Shown here: positions 21,267-33,009 of the stretch, in pieces
How positions within the stretch are numbered: the stretch's first letter is position 1
Layout: every line of letters begins with the position of its first letter
Assembly (NCBI GenBank): GCA_930367205.1
Contig: OV884014.1
Coordinates: 113,441,153-113,505,152, forward strand
Origin: Acanthosoma haemorrhoidale
Taxonomy: Eukaryota; Arthropoda; Insecta; Hemiptera; Acanthosomatidae
Direction of reading: 5' to 3'
DNA: 64,000 nucleotides
Position numbers and translations under genes: made by a program
Notes under the pieces: model-generated
Seen by the model: the letters and a program-made list of their open reading frames with translations, nothing else
Database searches by the model: none
What the model was told of the DNA's origin: nothing

Positions 21267-22528
21267 AAGGGTGTCCCAGAATTAACACAAGATTTGAATT
21301 TTCCGCCATTTGTGCAGTAAAGTGCTGAAAACCCTAAAAAAAACAATTTGACAGCTGACAGTTCAGCGTTAGTAAAAATGGAGCGTTACACGTTAGAACA
21401 ATGTGTCTTTATTGTTGAACATTATCTCAAAAAAAATGAAAGATTGGCGGCCGCAGTTCAAAAATTTCATACAAAATATGGTCGGAAAAGTGTTTTGACT
21501 TCATCAACTGTGAAGAGATTAATTGAAAAATTTAAGAGGACTGGATCAATTGGAGACACTAAACACACTGGTCGTCCAAAAACAAGCCGTTCAAATGTCA
21601 ATATCGAAGCAGTGCGTGAGAGTGTTGTTGAAAATCCAGGAACATCAATTTGGCGTCGTGGACAAGAATTGCAAATTTCAAGAAGCTCTCTACAGCTAAA
21701 GATCTGGGTGTCCATGCTTACCAAATTCAGTTAAAACATCAATTGAAGCCTAATGACCATACACAGCAAAGAGAGTTCGTGGAATGGATTAATGAACATC
21801 AACAAGTGGATACTGATTTTTTGAGCAAAATTATCCTAAGCGATGAAGCACATTTTCATCTTGATAGCTTCGTTAATCAGCCAAATTGTCGCATTTGGGG
21901 TTCGGAGAACCCACATGTCATTGTCAAAAAATCAATGCATCCACAAAGTGGATGTTTAGTGTGGATTTTGGGTTGGAGGCATCATTATTTTACCATACTT
22001 TTTTGAAAATTAGGCTGGTCAAGCAGTGACTGTTACTTGATATCGCGACATGATAACACAGTTCATGGATTATATTGTTGTGGCCAATATGTGGTTTCCA
22101 CCAATATGTGGCCAATATGTAACAAGATGGTGCCACATGCCGTGCAGCCCATGAAAAAATTCAAATACTGCATGAGACATTTCCAGGTCGTGTACGCTCT
22201 CGTTTCGTTAAATCGTGTGATTTAACACCTTTAGATTTCTTTTTATGGGGTTATTTGAAGTCAAAGGTGTATGTCAACAAGCCCACATCCACCCGTGCAT
22301 TAAAAGAGGAAATTCAACGCTGCATCAACGAAATTCAACCACATTTATGGCAAATGGTCATGGAAAATTTTGACAAAAGAGTGTGTATGTGCCAGCAAAG
22401 TCGTGGAGGCCATTTGCCGGAAATAACCCTATCCTATTTACTTTATAATTTAATGAAAAAATAACAACAAAAATACAAAAAACTGTGTTTTTTTAAATCA
22501 AATCTTCTATTAATTCTGGGACAGCCTT
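21267..22528 (+). mobile_element. Tc/mariner-type DNA transposon with TIRs and TA target sites
   Basis: The ends are inverted: 'aagggtgtcccagaattaa' at 21267 and the complement of 'aaggctgtcccagaattaa' at 22528. Each is flanked by TA (21265-21266 and 22529-22530), the standard target of the Tc1/mariner superfamily. Total 1262 bases. Two more copies of the family are in the window (34431-34745 and 57761-58690), both truncated. Confidence 0.93.
21348..22464 (+). pseudogene. Tc/mariner-type transposase, frameshifted
   Basis: A DDE transposase that would cut and paste the element around it. From ATG 21378: MERYTLEQCVFIVEHYL, HTH region TSSTVKRLIEKFKRTGSIGD, GRP hinge THTGRPKTSRSN, ESVVENPGTSIWRRGQELQI. 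After frameshifts: HAYQIQLKHQLKPNDHTQQR, LSDEAHFHLDSFVNQPNCR (first catalytic Asp), IWGSENPHVI. The QDGATC block is damaged by a small internal repetition near 22080-22130. Then CDLTPLDFFLWGYLK (third acidic residue), EIQPHLWQMVMENFDKRV and SRGGHLPEI. Order and length fit the family, but at least three frame breaks make it inactive. Confidence 0.9.
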
Positions 22529-23846
22529 TATGTACAGAGTGTGAATGAATAAATAAAAAATATTTGTAAAATTGTTAAAACAATTTCTCTCAACAAAAGT
22601 TCGGGTTCAATGTACGTACATTTTTCAACGAAAAGGAATATTTTTCCGAATGATTTTGATACAAGTTAAAAGACAAATTAAAGGTCTTTTCACCGTGCCA
22701 ATTATTGATTTGATACAAATATTACGATTGATAATTAATTATAATATTAATACAAAAAATATTTAACGGCCGCTAGGAGAGGATGTGACACTATACTGAG
22801 GATATGAGGTCAGTAAATATCAGCCAAATTACTTTAAAGAGAACTTATCGTGAAGGATATTATACAATTATTAATGGTAGATAAATCTACTACTCAGGTA
22901 ACAAACTGATAACAAACTCAGGTCATATATTTCGCGGGATATCAAAGTCGCCTTACTTGTGACAGGTCTTCCTTATCCAAAGTAAACAGCGAAAGTAATT
23001 TATAAAACTTTCACTTTCCTGTTCGAAAGAATTCTTATCGGAGCCTCAGTTAGCAGCAGTTTCTTTCAGATTAACTTATATAAGTTGTTGAAAGATATTC
23101 TCTAAAGCTTAGCACTGAAAATTCTTCTCAAATTTTTAAGAGAATCTCTTTTAGCAATTCTAAGCTCAAACATTTATTATCCTTTTATAAATAATCTGAT
23201 CTAAATATGAAATACGTTAAAAGTAAATATAGTGGTTTTCAACTTGAATGAATCCATGAGGAACAAAATTTGCATAAACCGTTCGCAAGAGATTAATCTG
23301 TGCTAGTCAGACGTTGGCAAGTTGGTTGAGCCAGTTGGCTTCGAATGAATAGGTACGAGCAAGAGTTGCAATAATTTGTGACTGGTTGATTATTAATCGT
23401 CAGCAACAAAGACGTTGTTGGGTTGTGCATAGGTCATTAGACGACAAACACGAAAATATTGCTGCCCTACATTCAAAATTAAACAAAGAATACATACTTG
23501 TTTTGAACTTTTGAACATAATTGATTAATTTGAGGTTCATAGCAACAATAGATAGTTTTAGATAGTCTCCATCGAATCTCAAGATCAATTATTTCGAAAT
23601 TTCGATGTGTTGGCTACCATTTTCATATCTCTAGAGGACTGAAAATATTGCCATTTGACAGGAACCATACTTGTTATAGACATAGTTCTTACCTAGGTTG
23701 AAGATAAGGTTTTTGAGGTGCAAGCTCCAAAAAAGAACATATCAACTTGAGAGTACATGAACAGTTTAGGCTTGAAAATGTCCTAATGTTGAGTGATTTT
23801 ACAAATTCCGAAAAGTATATTTGTTTTTATTTTACAACTTTTTACT
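22529..23846. other. AT-rich spacer, nothing recognised
   Basis: Small frames such as 22572-22766 are low-complexity. I find no splice-bounded or motif-bearing frame. Confidence 0.5.
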
Positions 23847-24020
23847 AGCTGATGCCCGTGCGCAGTTAACGCAGAGGGCTATGTATTACGGTATGTATAA
23901 CGGTATTGCGTTTGTTGTGGCTACCTCTTAATTATGAATAGTTAAAAGTTACCCTCATCTCATCCCAGAAAATATTTGTTTCCATATTTGTACAAATAAA
24001 GATTATAACGTCAGTTCGAG
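23845..24020. repeat. Possible transposon end containing 'actagctgatgcccgtgcgc'
   Basis: The word 'actagctgatgcccgtgcgc' at about 23848 resembles, from memory, a short conserved sequence at the ends of widespread insect repeats. There is no second copy in this window to define the element, so the call is weak. Confidence 0.25.
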
Positions 24021-24029
24021 TGGGGGAGA

Positions 24030-24545
24030 AGCTGGTGGGGATGGATCCCCACCACTACTAGCTTGGCTATATAAGAAACGCCCTATAGGGCGAAAATCAG
24101 AAGGAAACAACCCGGCACCTTGAACACTTCTCTCTCTCTCTCTGCACTGGCGCTTGCTGCTCTACACAAAATGGTCTTCTCATTCAACTACCTCTGCATC
24201 TCTCTCTCCTAACCTCGCTATGTTTTAGTCCGGTGTTGTGAAACCCCACACCTTCCTAGTGGAAATCTCTGCCTTCATCTCGCTAAAGCTAGCACCTCTC
24301 CCTCGCGGACGACGGTTGCCGTGGCCCTACAAACTTACCAGAAGCGTCTCCCACGGCAATCCAGTCTGCTTCTCTCCTTTGGGATCCGGACGGTTTTCGC
24401 CTACCCTCAGATACCGAGTGTAAATTTGTAGTCATTCCAAGACCACATAAACTACCTATAAACCTACCCTGCTCCTCTTCTCCTGAACATAGTTCACTGT
24501 CGGGGCACACCTTCTAAAATCTTATGGAGTCAGATCAAAGCGAAC
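24030..24545 (+). mobile_element. Retroelement 5' region with promoter and ORF start
   Basis: 24195-24535 matches the reverse complement of about 47695-48020. Shared words include 'ctctgcatctctctctcc', 'taacctcgctatgtttta', 'ttcctagtgg', 'accctcagataccgagtgt' and 'ctcctgaacatagt'. A TATA-like 'ggctatataaga' precedes it here; a TATA-like 'gggtatttaaga' stands in the same place in the 48-kb copy, though the flanks there differ. Both copies reach an ATG followed by GAGTCAGAT, so this is most simply the 5' UTR and ORF start of a retrotransposon. LTR boundaries were not seen. Confidence 0.6.
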
Positions 24546-24724
24546 TAGGTTGCCCGCCGACTAAGCCGCCAGCAAAAGTCAAGGACAAAAAGTGCGCCTG
24601 CCTTATCTGTTTCTGGGCACTCTCCGGACGGCGGCTAGAGGTTGTAGTGACCCAAGCCCACGGTGGACGTCTACTCCCCACTTTGGGGATACTCAGTTAT
24701 CTGAGCCCGACAGCGTTCAATTAA
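24524..24724 (+). pseudogene. Start of a retroelement ORF (MESD-), unidentified
   Basis: The ATG at 24524 opens a 66-codon frame beginning MESDQSELGCPPTKPPAKVK and containing CACLIC. The matching copy near 47.69 kb also starts MESD but stops after about 10 codons. A gag/ORF1 beginning is the likely meaning. No domain is recognised. Confidence 0.4.
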
Positions 24725-24764
24725 CTATAACAGAAATTTCCCCAATAGGATTTGTCAAGTTTTT

Positions 24765-25760
24765 GATGATTTATGAAAAAAATTCAAAAATGAAAAGAAG
24801 ACACCCAAAATGCATTAATTACATCAATATATCATATTACTGATTGAAAGGATTTTTTCTTTGTAAGAATATAAAAAGACGGGCTAGACATGCATATATT
24901 TTATCTCTATTATTCAGACTGGTATAATAAAATAAGGAACAATAAAATAATACCAAAAACAATGCAATCCTAGAAACATATCATATAAGGTCCACGACGT
25001 CTTGACCTAAAGTTGAAGAATCAACAATGGTGTTCTATGTGGCCTCCTATAGGATCTATAACTAATAAAATCGTTTCCTGTATAAAATAAATTATAGCTT
25101 TTAACAATTTTGTTTATTAAATAGTAATTTAATTAATTTTAGTTTCATAAAATTGTTCATCCATCTCGCCATGGTGGTCTATCTCATCATCATGTCGGCA
25201 TATATGACATAAACAAGGACTTATATGGTTTAATTAGACTTAAATTAATTAAATAAACTTAGGTTAATAGACTTGTAGTCTCCTACTTAAAAACGCAACG
25301 TGTACAATAATGATTAATCCTTCGGTAATATAGGTTATTATACAATATTTCTCACGGCAAGTCCATATTTATGGACTTTACTCACATTAACAAATTTTAA
25401 TTGAATAATGAACAATCGAAAAGCAGCTGTGAGTAAAGTTTTAGGATTTATTGATGTAGAAATATGCTTATGCCTTCAATTCCTTAGAGGAATAAACTAA
25501 GAGCATGTAATATGCTTATGCCTTCAATTCCTTAGAGGAATAAACTAAGAGCATTTAATATGCTTATGCCTTCAATTCCTTAGAGGAATAAACTAAGAGC
25601 ATTTAATATGCTTATGCCTTCAATTCCTTAGAGGAATAAACTAAGAGCATTTAATATGCTTATGCCTTCAATTCCTTAGAGGAATAAACTAAGAGCATTT
25701 AATATGCTTATGCCTTCAATTCCTTAGAGGAATAAACTAAGATCATTTAATATGCTTGTT
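24765..25760 (+). repeat. ~1-kb direct repeat, left copy, with expanded 48-bp VNTR
   Basis: Matches 25850-26335 followed, after an insertion, by 26990-27260. Shared words are 'aaacatatcatataaggtc', 'gacgtcttgac', 'gttcatccatctcgccatgg', 'cataaacaaggactta', 'acaatatttctc' and 'gagtaaagttttag'. No coding frame. The left copy carries six VNTR units where the right has one. Confidence 0.85.
25461..25748. repeat. 48-bp VNTR, six near-identical units
   Basis: Units start at 25461, 25509, 25557, 25605, 25653 and 25701 and begin 'aatatgcttatgccttcaat', differing at only a few bases; a partial unit starts at 25749. A single diverged unit lies at about 27208-27255. No spacers separate the units, so this is a minisatellite and not a CRISPR array. 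Confidence 0.95.
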
Positions 25761-25849
25761 AACTAATACAATATAACAAAAAGTTTCCCAAAATTTAGTA
25801 CTGAGGAAATAGTGTTTTCCTAAATACTATTATCGAAATAGTATCTTTC

Positions 25850-27260
25850 GATGATTTATGGAAGAAATTTAAAAATGAAAAGAGAAGAAAGGCACCCAAA
25901 AAGCACTAATTACAGCATACATCAATCATATTACCGATTGAAAGAATGTTTTTTGTAAGAATATTAAAAAAACGGGCTGGGTATAAATATATGTTGTCTC
26001 TTTTATTCAGACTCTGGTATAATAGCATAAAGAACAATAAAATAATGCCTAAAACAATACAATTCTAGAAACATATCATATAAGGTCAACGACGTCTTGA
26101 CATAATGTTGAAGAACCAAAAATGGTGTTCTTTGTGGCCTCCTAAAGGAGCTATAACTAATAAAATCGTCTTCTGTATGAACAAATTATAACTTTTAACA
26201 ATTTTGTTTATTAAATAGTAATTTTAGTATTATAAAATTGTTCATCCATCTCGCCATGGATAAAACATGGTGGTCTATCGCATCATGTCAACATAAGTGA
26301 CATAAACAAGGACTTAGATGGTTTTATTTAGGTTTAAAATTACAACAAATCTTCCTTTCTCATCAATAATGAAAATAAAAAAATTATTCTCTGTCATTGT
26401 ACTTAGAATAGCAAAATAAATACCAACAAATAGGTTTAGCCAAGTTAAATTTATATGTGCTGGGTTAGTATCAACTCAAGTTTTCCTACTAATAGTTTGA
26501 AGAGGTGATTAAAACCATATCCATCACCTGTAGCAAGTTAGCAGGTAGCAGTTGAACTTTGTTGGATGGAATAATGGAATTAACAGTCGAGGTAAGGGGA
26601 GCTAGGGCAACGGCTTAGAGATTGATGAATGGCCCTGGGGGTGGAATGAGGCAGGTTAGTCAGATCCTGAAATATAGCGGCCTCCTATTGGCTCGCTCTT
26701 CTTATTCTCACCTCCGATTGGTCCATTTACCTGTATAGCTCCTCCCATCCCAAGGGATCCGGCCTATGAGCTCTGAGCACTTATTTACAGCATCTCATTA
26801 TTTATTCTGTAAGGATATTGTAAAAAAAAAAAACAACATGATTGATAATATTTCCACAATTGTAATTTTTATTTGGATTTACTGAAACACTGAAAGTCAA
26901 ATATCACTTGAAATATGAGTTTAATGATTAATACTTTCTTTTAAAGGGGGCCGGAAATTACAATGCAAAACAAAGAAAAACAAAATAAATATATATGATA
27001 TAATAATATATTATAATGCAGACTCATAGTCTACTACATAAAAACGTAACGACTACGATACTAATTAATCCAATAATACAATTAAATATAGGTCATTATA
27101 CAATATTTCTCGCAGGTACTCCGCGTTTATGTACATTATAATTGAATAATGAAAAATCGTAAAGCATTTGTGAGTAAAGTTTTAGAATTTCTTGATGTAG
27201 AAATAAGTTTATGCCTTCAATTCCTTAGAGGATTAAACTAAGAGCATTTAATATGTTTGT
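25850..27260 (+). repeat. ~1-kb direct repeat, right copy, interrupted
   Basis: 25850-26335 and 26990-27260 match the left copy in order. About 650 unrelated bases (26336-26990) lie between. That insert is GC-richer around 26580-26770, includes an ATTGG and an A run near 26821, and has no recognised coding content. Confidence 0.8.
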
Positions 27261-28094
27261 TTACAACGGTGAAAGAAGATTACAAATATCTTACTGTCAT
27301 ATTTGTATTGTAACTTATTTCAATATTATACCAGCCCTTGTTCTTGTTTGGTTTCTGCAGACTTTTCTCAAAATAAATCATTTTCTCCCCTCGAAAAAAT
27401 TGCACCCGCGAGATAAATTGCTAAATTATAAGAACTAAAAATAACTGACCTTTTTTTTGAAAATAAATCTTCTAATATTTTTCTACATATCCTAAGGTAA
27501 TTTATGCGACTAGTTTTTCTTCAAATGAATCAGCCTACCCTAGTAATAAGTCCGGGAGGGTTTTTGCTGTGACTAAGGTCATTTGACACAGTCTAATTGC
27601 CAAGATCTGCTCCTCTCTAATGATGCAAAAACTTTAATCTTCATTGTTATTCATTAGTCACGATAAATTATTTTAGGACACTCTCCTTTGCTTTGGGCAC
27701 AGGAAATAGCACTGTTATAGTTCCCAGGTAAGTTATAGTTATAAATGACTAATAATAAATAAAATATTTTAATTAAAAAACAGCCTTAGTAGTAAAATAC
27801 AGATGAAATAGAAACTAAAATATTACTATTTAATCAATAAAGCGAAAATTGTAATTTATATAAACATGATATCAATTTTATAGTTACAGCCCCTTTTGAT
27901 GGCCACATATTAACGATTTCGTAATTTTATTTATATATTTCCATTTTTGATTCTTCAACATTCGGTCAAGACCAGCTGACCTGATGTGACTTGTTTCTTG
28001 AATTTTATTTGAAACTAAAAATGTGTTACAGGTTATAAAATTTGAATGACTTTATGTCACCATTAACTGTTGGATCGCATCAATATTAATAATA
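27261..28094. other. AT-rich spacer, nothing recognised
   Basis: No repeat link or convincing frame. Confidence 0.5.
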
Positions 28095-28510
28095 ACAATC
28101 TTTATTGTGCAATAATTACAATCTGCCTTTTATAACGCAATAATAATACAGATAAATGATCTCATTCATACCATATTTACAGCATCATTCACTCGCTCAT
28201 TCATACAATAGGACATGATTGGAGAAACTGGCCATTGCCAGGACTCCCACTGTCACGCATTTATAGTAGGTCACGAGGCCACTGCCGTTTCATTCTCCGA
28301 GGAGGATTATAGGGATGAGTGGTGCAGTGCAATGACTGTGCTACAGGATTAGGGTGGTTGGATAGGTTACTATGGGATTTTATGAACTTGGAAGGGATGA
28401 GTTCAAGAATGTAGGGTATATTAAGATCATAATGAAGGTTTTTGTTACTGACGTAATAAGGGGCATTTACTATTGTTTTCAGGATACGCATGATGTATGA
28501 CTTTTTTGCT
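28095..28510 (-). pseudogene. NLR-A 3' end (ORF tail and common 3' UTR)
   Basis: The minus frame gives GTAKKSYIMR, KTIVNAPYYVSNKNLHYDLN, IPYILELIPSKFIKSHSNLS, ending RQWPRDLL-stop at 28261-28263. The usual NLR-A 3' UTR then runs to about 28095. A short deletion near 28495 removes the IQSFQSKVL-like codons seen elsewhere. Confidence 0.85.
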
Positions 28511-28905
28511 GTCCCCCCTCGAGACAATGTTTTCGTGGCGTGCTGAAATTTGTTACTTCGTTTGGTCATTATTATATAAAATACACAATCATGTTTATAG
28601 ATAATTATCCTTTGTGTTTGAATGAAAAATGCATTTTATAGCAGGTCACGAGGCCACTGCCGTTTCAGTCTCTGAGGAGGGTTATAGGGATATGTGGCAC
28701 AGTGTGATGACTGTGCTAGGGGATTAGGGTGGTTGGATAGGTTACTATGGAATTTCATATACTTGGGAGGAATGAGTTTAAGAATGTAGGGTATATTAAG
28801 ATCGTTATGAAGGGTTTTGTTACTGACATAATAAGGGGCATTTACGATTGTTCTTAGGACTTTGGATTGAAAGGATTGGATACGCTTGATGTTCGACTTT
28901 TTTCT
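28506..28905 (-). pseudogene. NLR-A variant: ORF tail with alternative 3' UTR
   Basis: Minus strand 28905-28640 encodes the same ORF tail (NAPYYVSN, NDLNIPYIL, HPNPLAQSS, PRDLL). The 3' UTR (28638-28506) is unlike the usual NLR-A type and instead matches 42154-42290, for example 'aaaatgcatttttcattcaa' and 'gaccaaacgaagta'. It abuts the start of the next NLR-A fragment. Confidence 0.8.
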
Positions 28906-29929
28906 TGGATCGCATCAAAAACACAATTAATAGTTTAAAATTTGATCGATTAATCTTCAAGTTTGTTACAAATTTTCTTGAGTTTTAATTTTTTTTATTT
29001 CTGAACTAGGCGGAGAATATTTTCCTAGGTTTCTATTTTAGACATACCATAATAGTTAAACATAACTTAGCGTGTTAATAATTAGAGAAACTTTGTTAAT
29101 TGTTGAAAGCATCGGACCGTTGTTAAAACCGCAACTTTAAAGCTGAGCAATTAGTACAAGTGGATCTAGCTTAACAATTTAACTGAATGAGAATTTGACT
29201 AGAACATTTAAGTGAGCAGCTCTGGATTCAACGAGGCTTTTCACTCCTTGTCTAGTCTTTTCATTGCTTTGTCCTCTACTCATTCTTTTCTTTATTTCAT
29301 TTTATTTTCGACCCAGTTACTAATTTGTTTAAGATCTTTACTTAACTGTTTCTAACTGATAACATGCAAGGATTGTTTGAAAGCAGTTAAGTGGGTGAGG
29401 TGCAATTGTGGTTTGCCTATAAATTCAACAGACATAAAGGCAGGTGTTATTGTCGAGCATTATGATGATCACGCAGCATGATAGGCTTTTGATTCATCGT
29501 GGTTAAAGTATATTTATTATATTAGGTACTGGAAATCGCAAGAATATTGCCAGAAACCTGCTACATCGTTTTGACATTTAAATGTTTTCTTTTATGGAAA
29601 TCCATATAGAAATTAATATCAACATAAAGTTATGAGGCAAAGCGACTATTACAACATAAATCGTGTTTTCGTGAACCCGAAAGAGCGAGAAATCTAAAAA
29701 ACTGCTCAAGTACGACCGGAGTACCAGGTGAAGGGAAACAGGCCCCACCTGTTGGGCAGGCTGGTTTACAAAGGCAAACGACGATAGCCAGCACACCAGT
29801 AAGTCAATATAGAGACAGAAGGTGTGCGATGTCGCAATGGAAGATTGTATTTTATTATTTTTGAGTGCAAAACAGACGAAATATGGAGGAGTTAAATTAT
29901 ATTTTGAGTAAAAGCAACAAAATCAAATT
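28906..29929. other. Spacer with one unexplained GC-richer block
   Basis: Mostly AT-rich. The block at about 29690-29800 has a plus frame CSSTTGVPGEGKQAPPVGQA running to gtaagt at 29798, but no upstream acceptor or recognisable motif, so I do not call an exon. Confidence 0.4.
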
Positions 29930-30585
29930 ATACCTTTTTGAAAAGAGGAATGAGGGAATGAATAAAATGGAATTAAAATAACATGGAATTTATAGGAGTG
30001 ACTTGGAGGGACCTATTTGAAGGTTGGGTGAAGGAATTGAGGAGTGTGGTAGACCTCGGCTGAGGTGTACATATCTCGGGACAGTGGTGAGAGTCCACTG
30101 AAGGTTGAGCCTAGAGTCTGTCTAGGCATGTAGTTCTGACTCGTTCAGGGTTGAGTGTGCCCGTCAGGGGCTTGTTGGTTGGCCATGGGCCGTAATGTGC
30201 ACTATCTTGTCTGCTTGCCCAAACCTACTGAGTTGCCAACTTGCCGGTAGTGGTGGGGGCTGCAGGTCACGGAAGATAGGATTCTGCCAGTGCCTCAGCG
30301 AGTCGAAGAACTTGATGTGTCGTCTTCTTATGGCTTCTGTGATGGCGGGGACCTCAAAATTTTTATGGATGTCTGGAGCCTTCATCTCTCAGGAAAGAGT
30401 ATGCCACAGTGCCGAGCGCAGAATCTTGTTCTGAAACTGCAGGATGAGATTTATGGAGAAACCGGAAAAGCGGAGTTCCAAGCAGTAGTGCTGGCCTCAG
30501 GACGCTCTGATTTATGAGCAGTTTCAGCCTCAGGGATATACTCTGGCTGGAGATGAGGTGCTGGAGAGTAGTAAGTCTTACTTTT
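29930..30585 (-). pseudogene. NLR-B jockey-like element, copy 2
   Basis: Minus frames give PEASTTAWNSAFPV-type decay and then a clear frame (30385-30164) MKAPDIHKNFEVPAITEAIR, RRHIKFFDSLRHWQNPIF, RQADKIVHITAHGQ-like end. The 3' UTR runs left to about 29930. Its 5' edge touches the T run (poly-A in minus sense) of copy 1. Confidence 0.8.
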
Positions 30586-31390
30586 TTTTTTTCTTAGCTC
30601 TCTAATTATAAGATTAAGGATGAGGGAAAAATTAAAGGGATATTTGGGTTTAGCGGATCCTTGTACTACGAGTACCTGCTTGAAGGTGGTGTGAGGGAAT
30701 TAAGGAGTGTGGGAAGCCTCGGTAGAGGTCGATAGTTGCGGTACAGTGGTGAGAGTCCACTGGTGGCTGGGCCTATAGTCCCTCTAGGCATGTAGTGCAG
30801 TCTTATTTAGTCGGATAGCAGTGTTGGGTGCCCCTTAGAGGCTTGTTGTTGGTGGGCCAAGTGCCGTGATGCCCACTATTTGGTCTGGTTTACCAAATCT
30901 TGAGAGTTGCCATCTTGCCGGTAGCGGTGGGGGTGTCATGTCTCGGAATAGAGGGTTTTGGCTATGACACCATCGAGTCAAAGAACTTGATGCGTCTTCT
31001 TTGGATGCCATCGGGGATGGTGGGGACCTCAAACTTTTCGTGGATGTCGGGAGCCTTCATATTACGAAAAGGGGTATGGCATAGTGACGTGTGCAGGATT
31101 TGGTTCTGGAAGCTCTGGAGTCGAGTAATTGTGCTAGTGTGTAGGAATTGGAAGAGTGGTGTCCCAAACAGTAGAGCCTCAGGACGCTCTTATATATACA
31201 CAGTTTTAGCCGAAGGGATATAGCCGGGCTTGTGATGAGATGCTGGAGAGAGTAGTAAGTCCTACGTACTCTTTTCAACTTCTTCTGCAGGTGTGTGTAG
31301 AAACGTCAGGTGCCGAGGTACGTACTAAATTGATAGCGTAAACGTACCTAGGTTGATGCCAAGGTAGCATATGCTGTTCATTCAGAAATA
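30586..31390 (-). pseudogene. NLR-B jockey-like element, copy 1
   Basis: The minus strand encodes KKLKRVRRTYYSLQHLITSP-type sequence, SLRLKLCIYKSVLR, then in another frame NPLFRDMTPPPLPARWQLSR and FGKPDQIVGITALG. The 3' UTR ends with 'ttagagagctaag' and an A run at about 30581-30594. Frameshifts are visible near 31060 and 31190. Confidence 0.8.
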
Positions 31391-32274
31391 TGAACAAAGC
31401 ATGTCATATCGACTCATTGAGGATGTGGTTCAAACCGCTTAGAGGAATGGAGGACTGCACGTATGCTGACGACTGTTTGTCCTGACGGCTGTTTGTCCTG
31501 ACCACTGAAAAGGGTTATCAGTATGGGGGGGGGGGAGACATCAATCCAAATCAGCTATAAGCCCTAAACAAGTCTAAGGATTCAAGCTATACGCTGTTCT
31601 CGGTAACAAAAAAACCACAGTAACTTCAAACAAATGTTTCGATATAGCACTAAATGTATTTTATTTCTTATTTTACCCATTATACGCCAGCACTAAACAA
31701 TCAATAAAAGGTGTTCAAACGTCTTTAATTTTCATTCTCCACATGAATTAAGCCAAACAGTATTGAAGTAGCTAAAATGTTGTTTTTTTTAATTAGAGAA
31801 ACGTATGGAGTGATCTGTGTTAGGTAGGGCAGCACTCACTCGTAAGCTTGCGAGGAAAGCAGCAAAGTTGAACAAATATTTGAGCAGGAGTACTGTGAGG
31901 AAGAGAAAAAAATGAGTTTGAATGTGAGACAAATACTCATTGAGTTAAAACAAAACGAGTTAGTGGCCGCCCGCAAAAGTGGGTCGTTATTGTTTAAGTG
32001 AACTCTTTTATGACCGGTCTGTATCATCACGTGTTTGGTTCTGAAGTGGTGCTTGCGACACGGAGCATATCTCGCCATATTGTCATCTTTGTGCTTATTG
32101 CCTGCGCATTGCCTTTTGGTTATGCCCTATAACCATCAGTTCCGTTTTGCAGTCGAACCCTGTAGGGTATATGTACCCTAATGCGGGGTATCCTATTAAA
32201 CCGTACTTATATCTCTGACACCATTGACTCCGGATAACGCCGAGTGCTGTGTGTCGTTCATTTATGATTCCAGT
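31391..32274. other. Spacer, nothing recognised
   Basis: Contains a G run at about 31527-31538 and a short frame at 31836-32078 without motifs. No repeat link found. Confidence 0.4.
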
Positions 32275-32500
32275 TATTTTTTAGGTTTTGTTTGTAATCC
32301 GAAGGTGAGCCCCATCACCTAGTCCTGTATATTGATCTTTTCACTGTAAAAAAAAATGTATTTGTAAATCTACCCTCCTTCAAATACATCTAAGTGTGCA
32401 GCACGAGGAGTATTATATTGTTAATATTGTTCATTGTATTTTGATCATATATTGTAAAAATGTTAAATTAAAAGGGGTCCGGTGAAAAAAAAATTTTAGG
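32275..32500 (+). repeat. NLR-D 3' UTR
   Basis: Matches the ends at 1430-1620 and 61610-61785: 'gaaggtgagccccatcacct', 'agtcctgtatatt', 'ctaccctcctt', 'agcacgaggag', 'attgtaaaaatgttaa', then A-rich. No coding part. Confidence 0.7.
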
Positions 32501-32743
32501 TTTTTTTCGTAATACCCCTTGTGTTTTAATGTCTGCCAAGCATTTTTTTTTTGTCTCCCTTTCAAGCTGGAGGCACACAATTTTACATTTTTTTCTTTTT
32601 TATTTAAAAAGTTGGTATAAAACTAAAATCGGTTAAAACAATTTTCGGCATGATATTTTCCTAAAAACTATAAAAAAACGAAATCAGCCGTGAAACATGA
32701 ATAAATCAATAAATTGCCATATTTATTGCACCAGTATTTAGTG

Positions 32744-33009
32744 AATTGAAGGGTTTGCTGCAAAAAGGAGGTAGCTCCATCCCATAGCTGTTGGGAGTTT
32801 GAAACACTTTCTTGTGTAAAAAAAAAACCTCTTTTATTTGGCACAAAAAGGATGCATCTCTAATCGTAATATGTAAACACCATAATTGAAAGTAAGCAAC
32901 AACAATATTTTTACATAACTTAAAATTTGAATTTTTTAAACGCTTTGTTTGGTTTCCCAACAAATGGAAAAATTGGAGCTACCTCCTTTTTGCAGCAAAC
33001 CCTTCAATT
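32744..33009. mobile_element. MITE with 36-bp terminal inverted repeats
   Basis: 32744-32779 and 32974-33009 are exact inverted copies (begins 'aattgaagggtttgctgcaa'). Total 266 bases. The inside encodes nothing. Because the ends begin AATT, which is its own complement, the true end may be 'gaagggtttgc' with an AATT target duplication. Confidence 0.9.

Noticed and set aside
24289..24843. Overlapping frames on both strands near the MESD start
   Set aside because: Shadows within the retroelement leader; only the frame at 24524 is supported by the second copy.
25461..25760. Regular 48-bp repeats considered as a CRISPR array
   Set aside because: Units are contiguous with no unique spacers, and the DNA is eukaryotic; it is a minisatellite.
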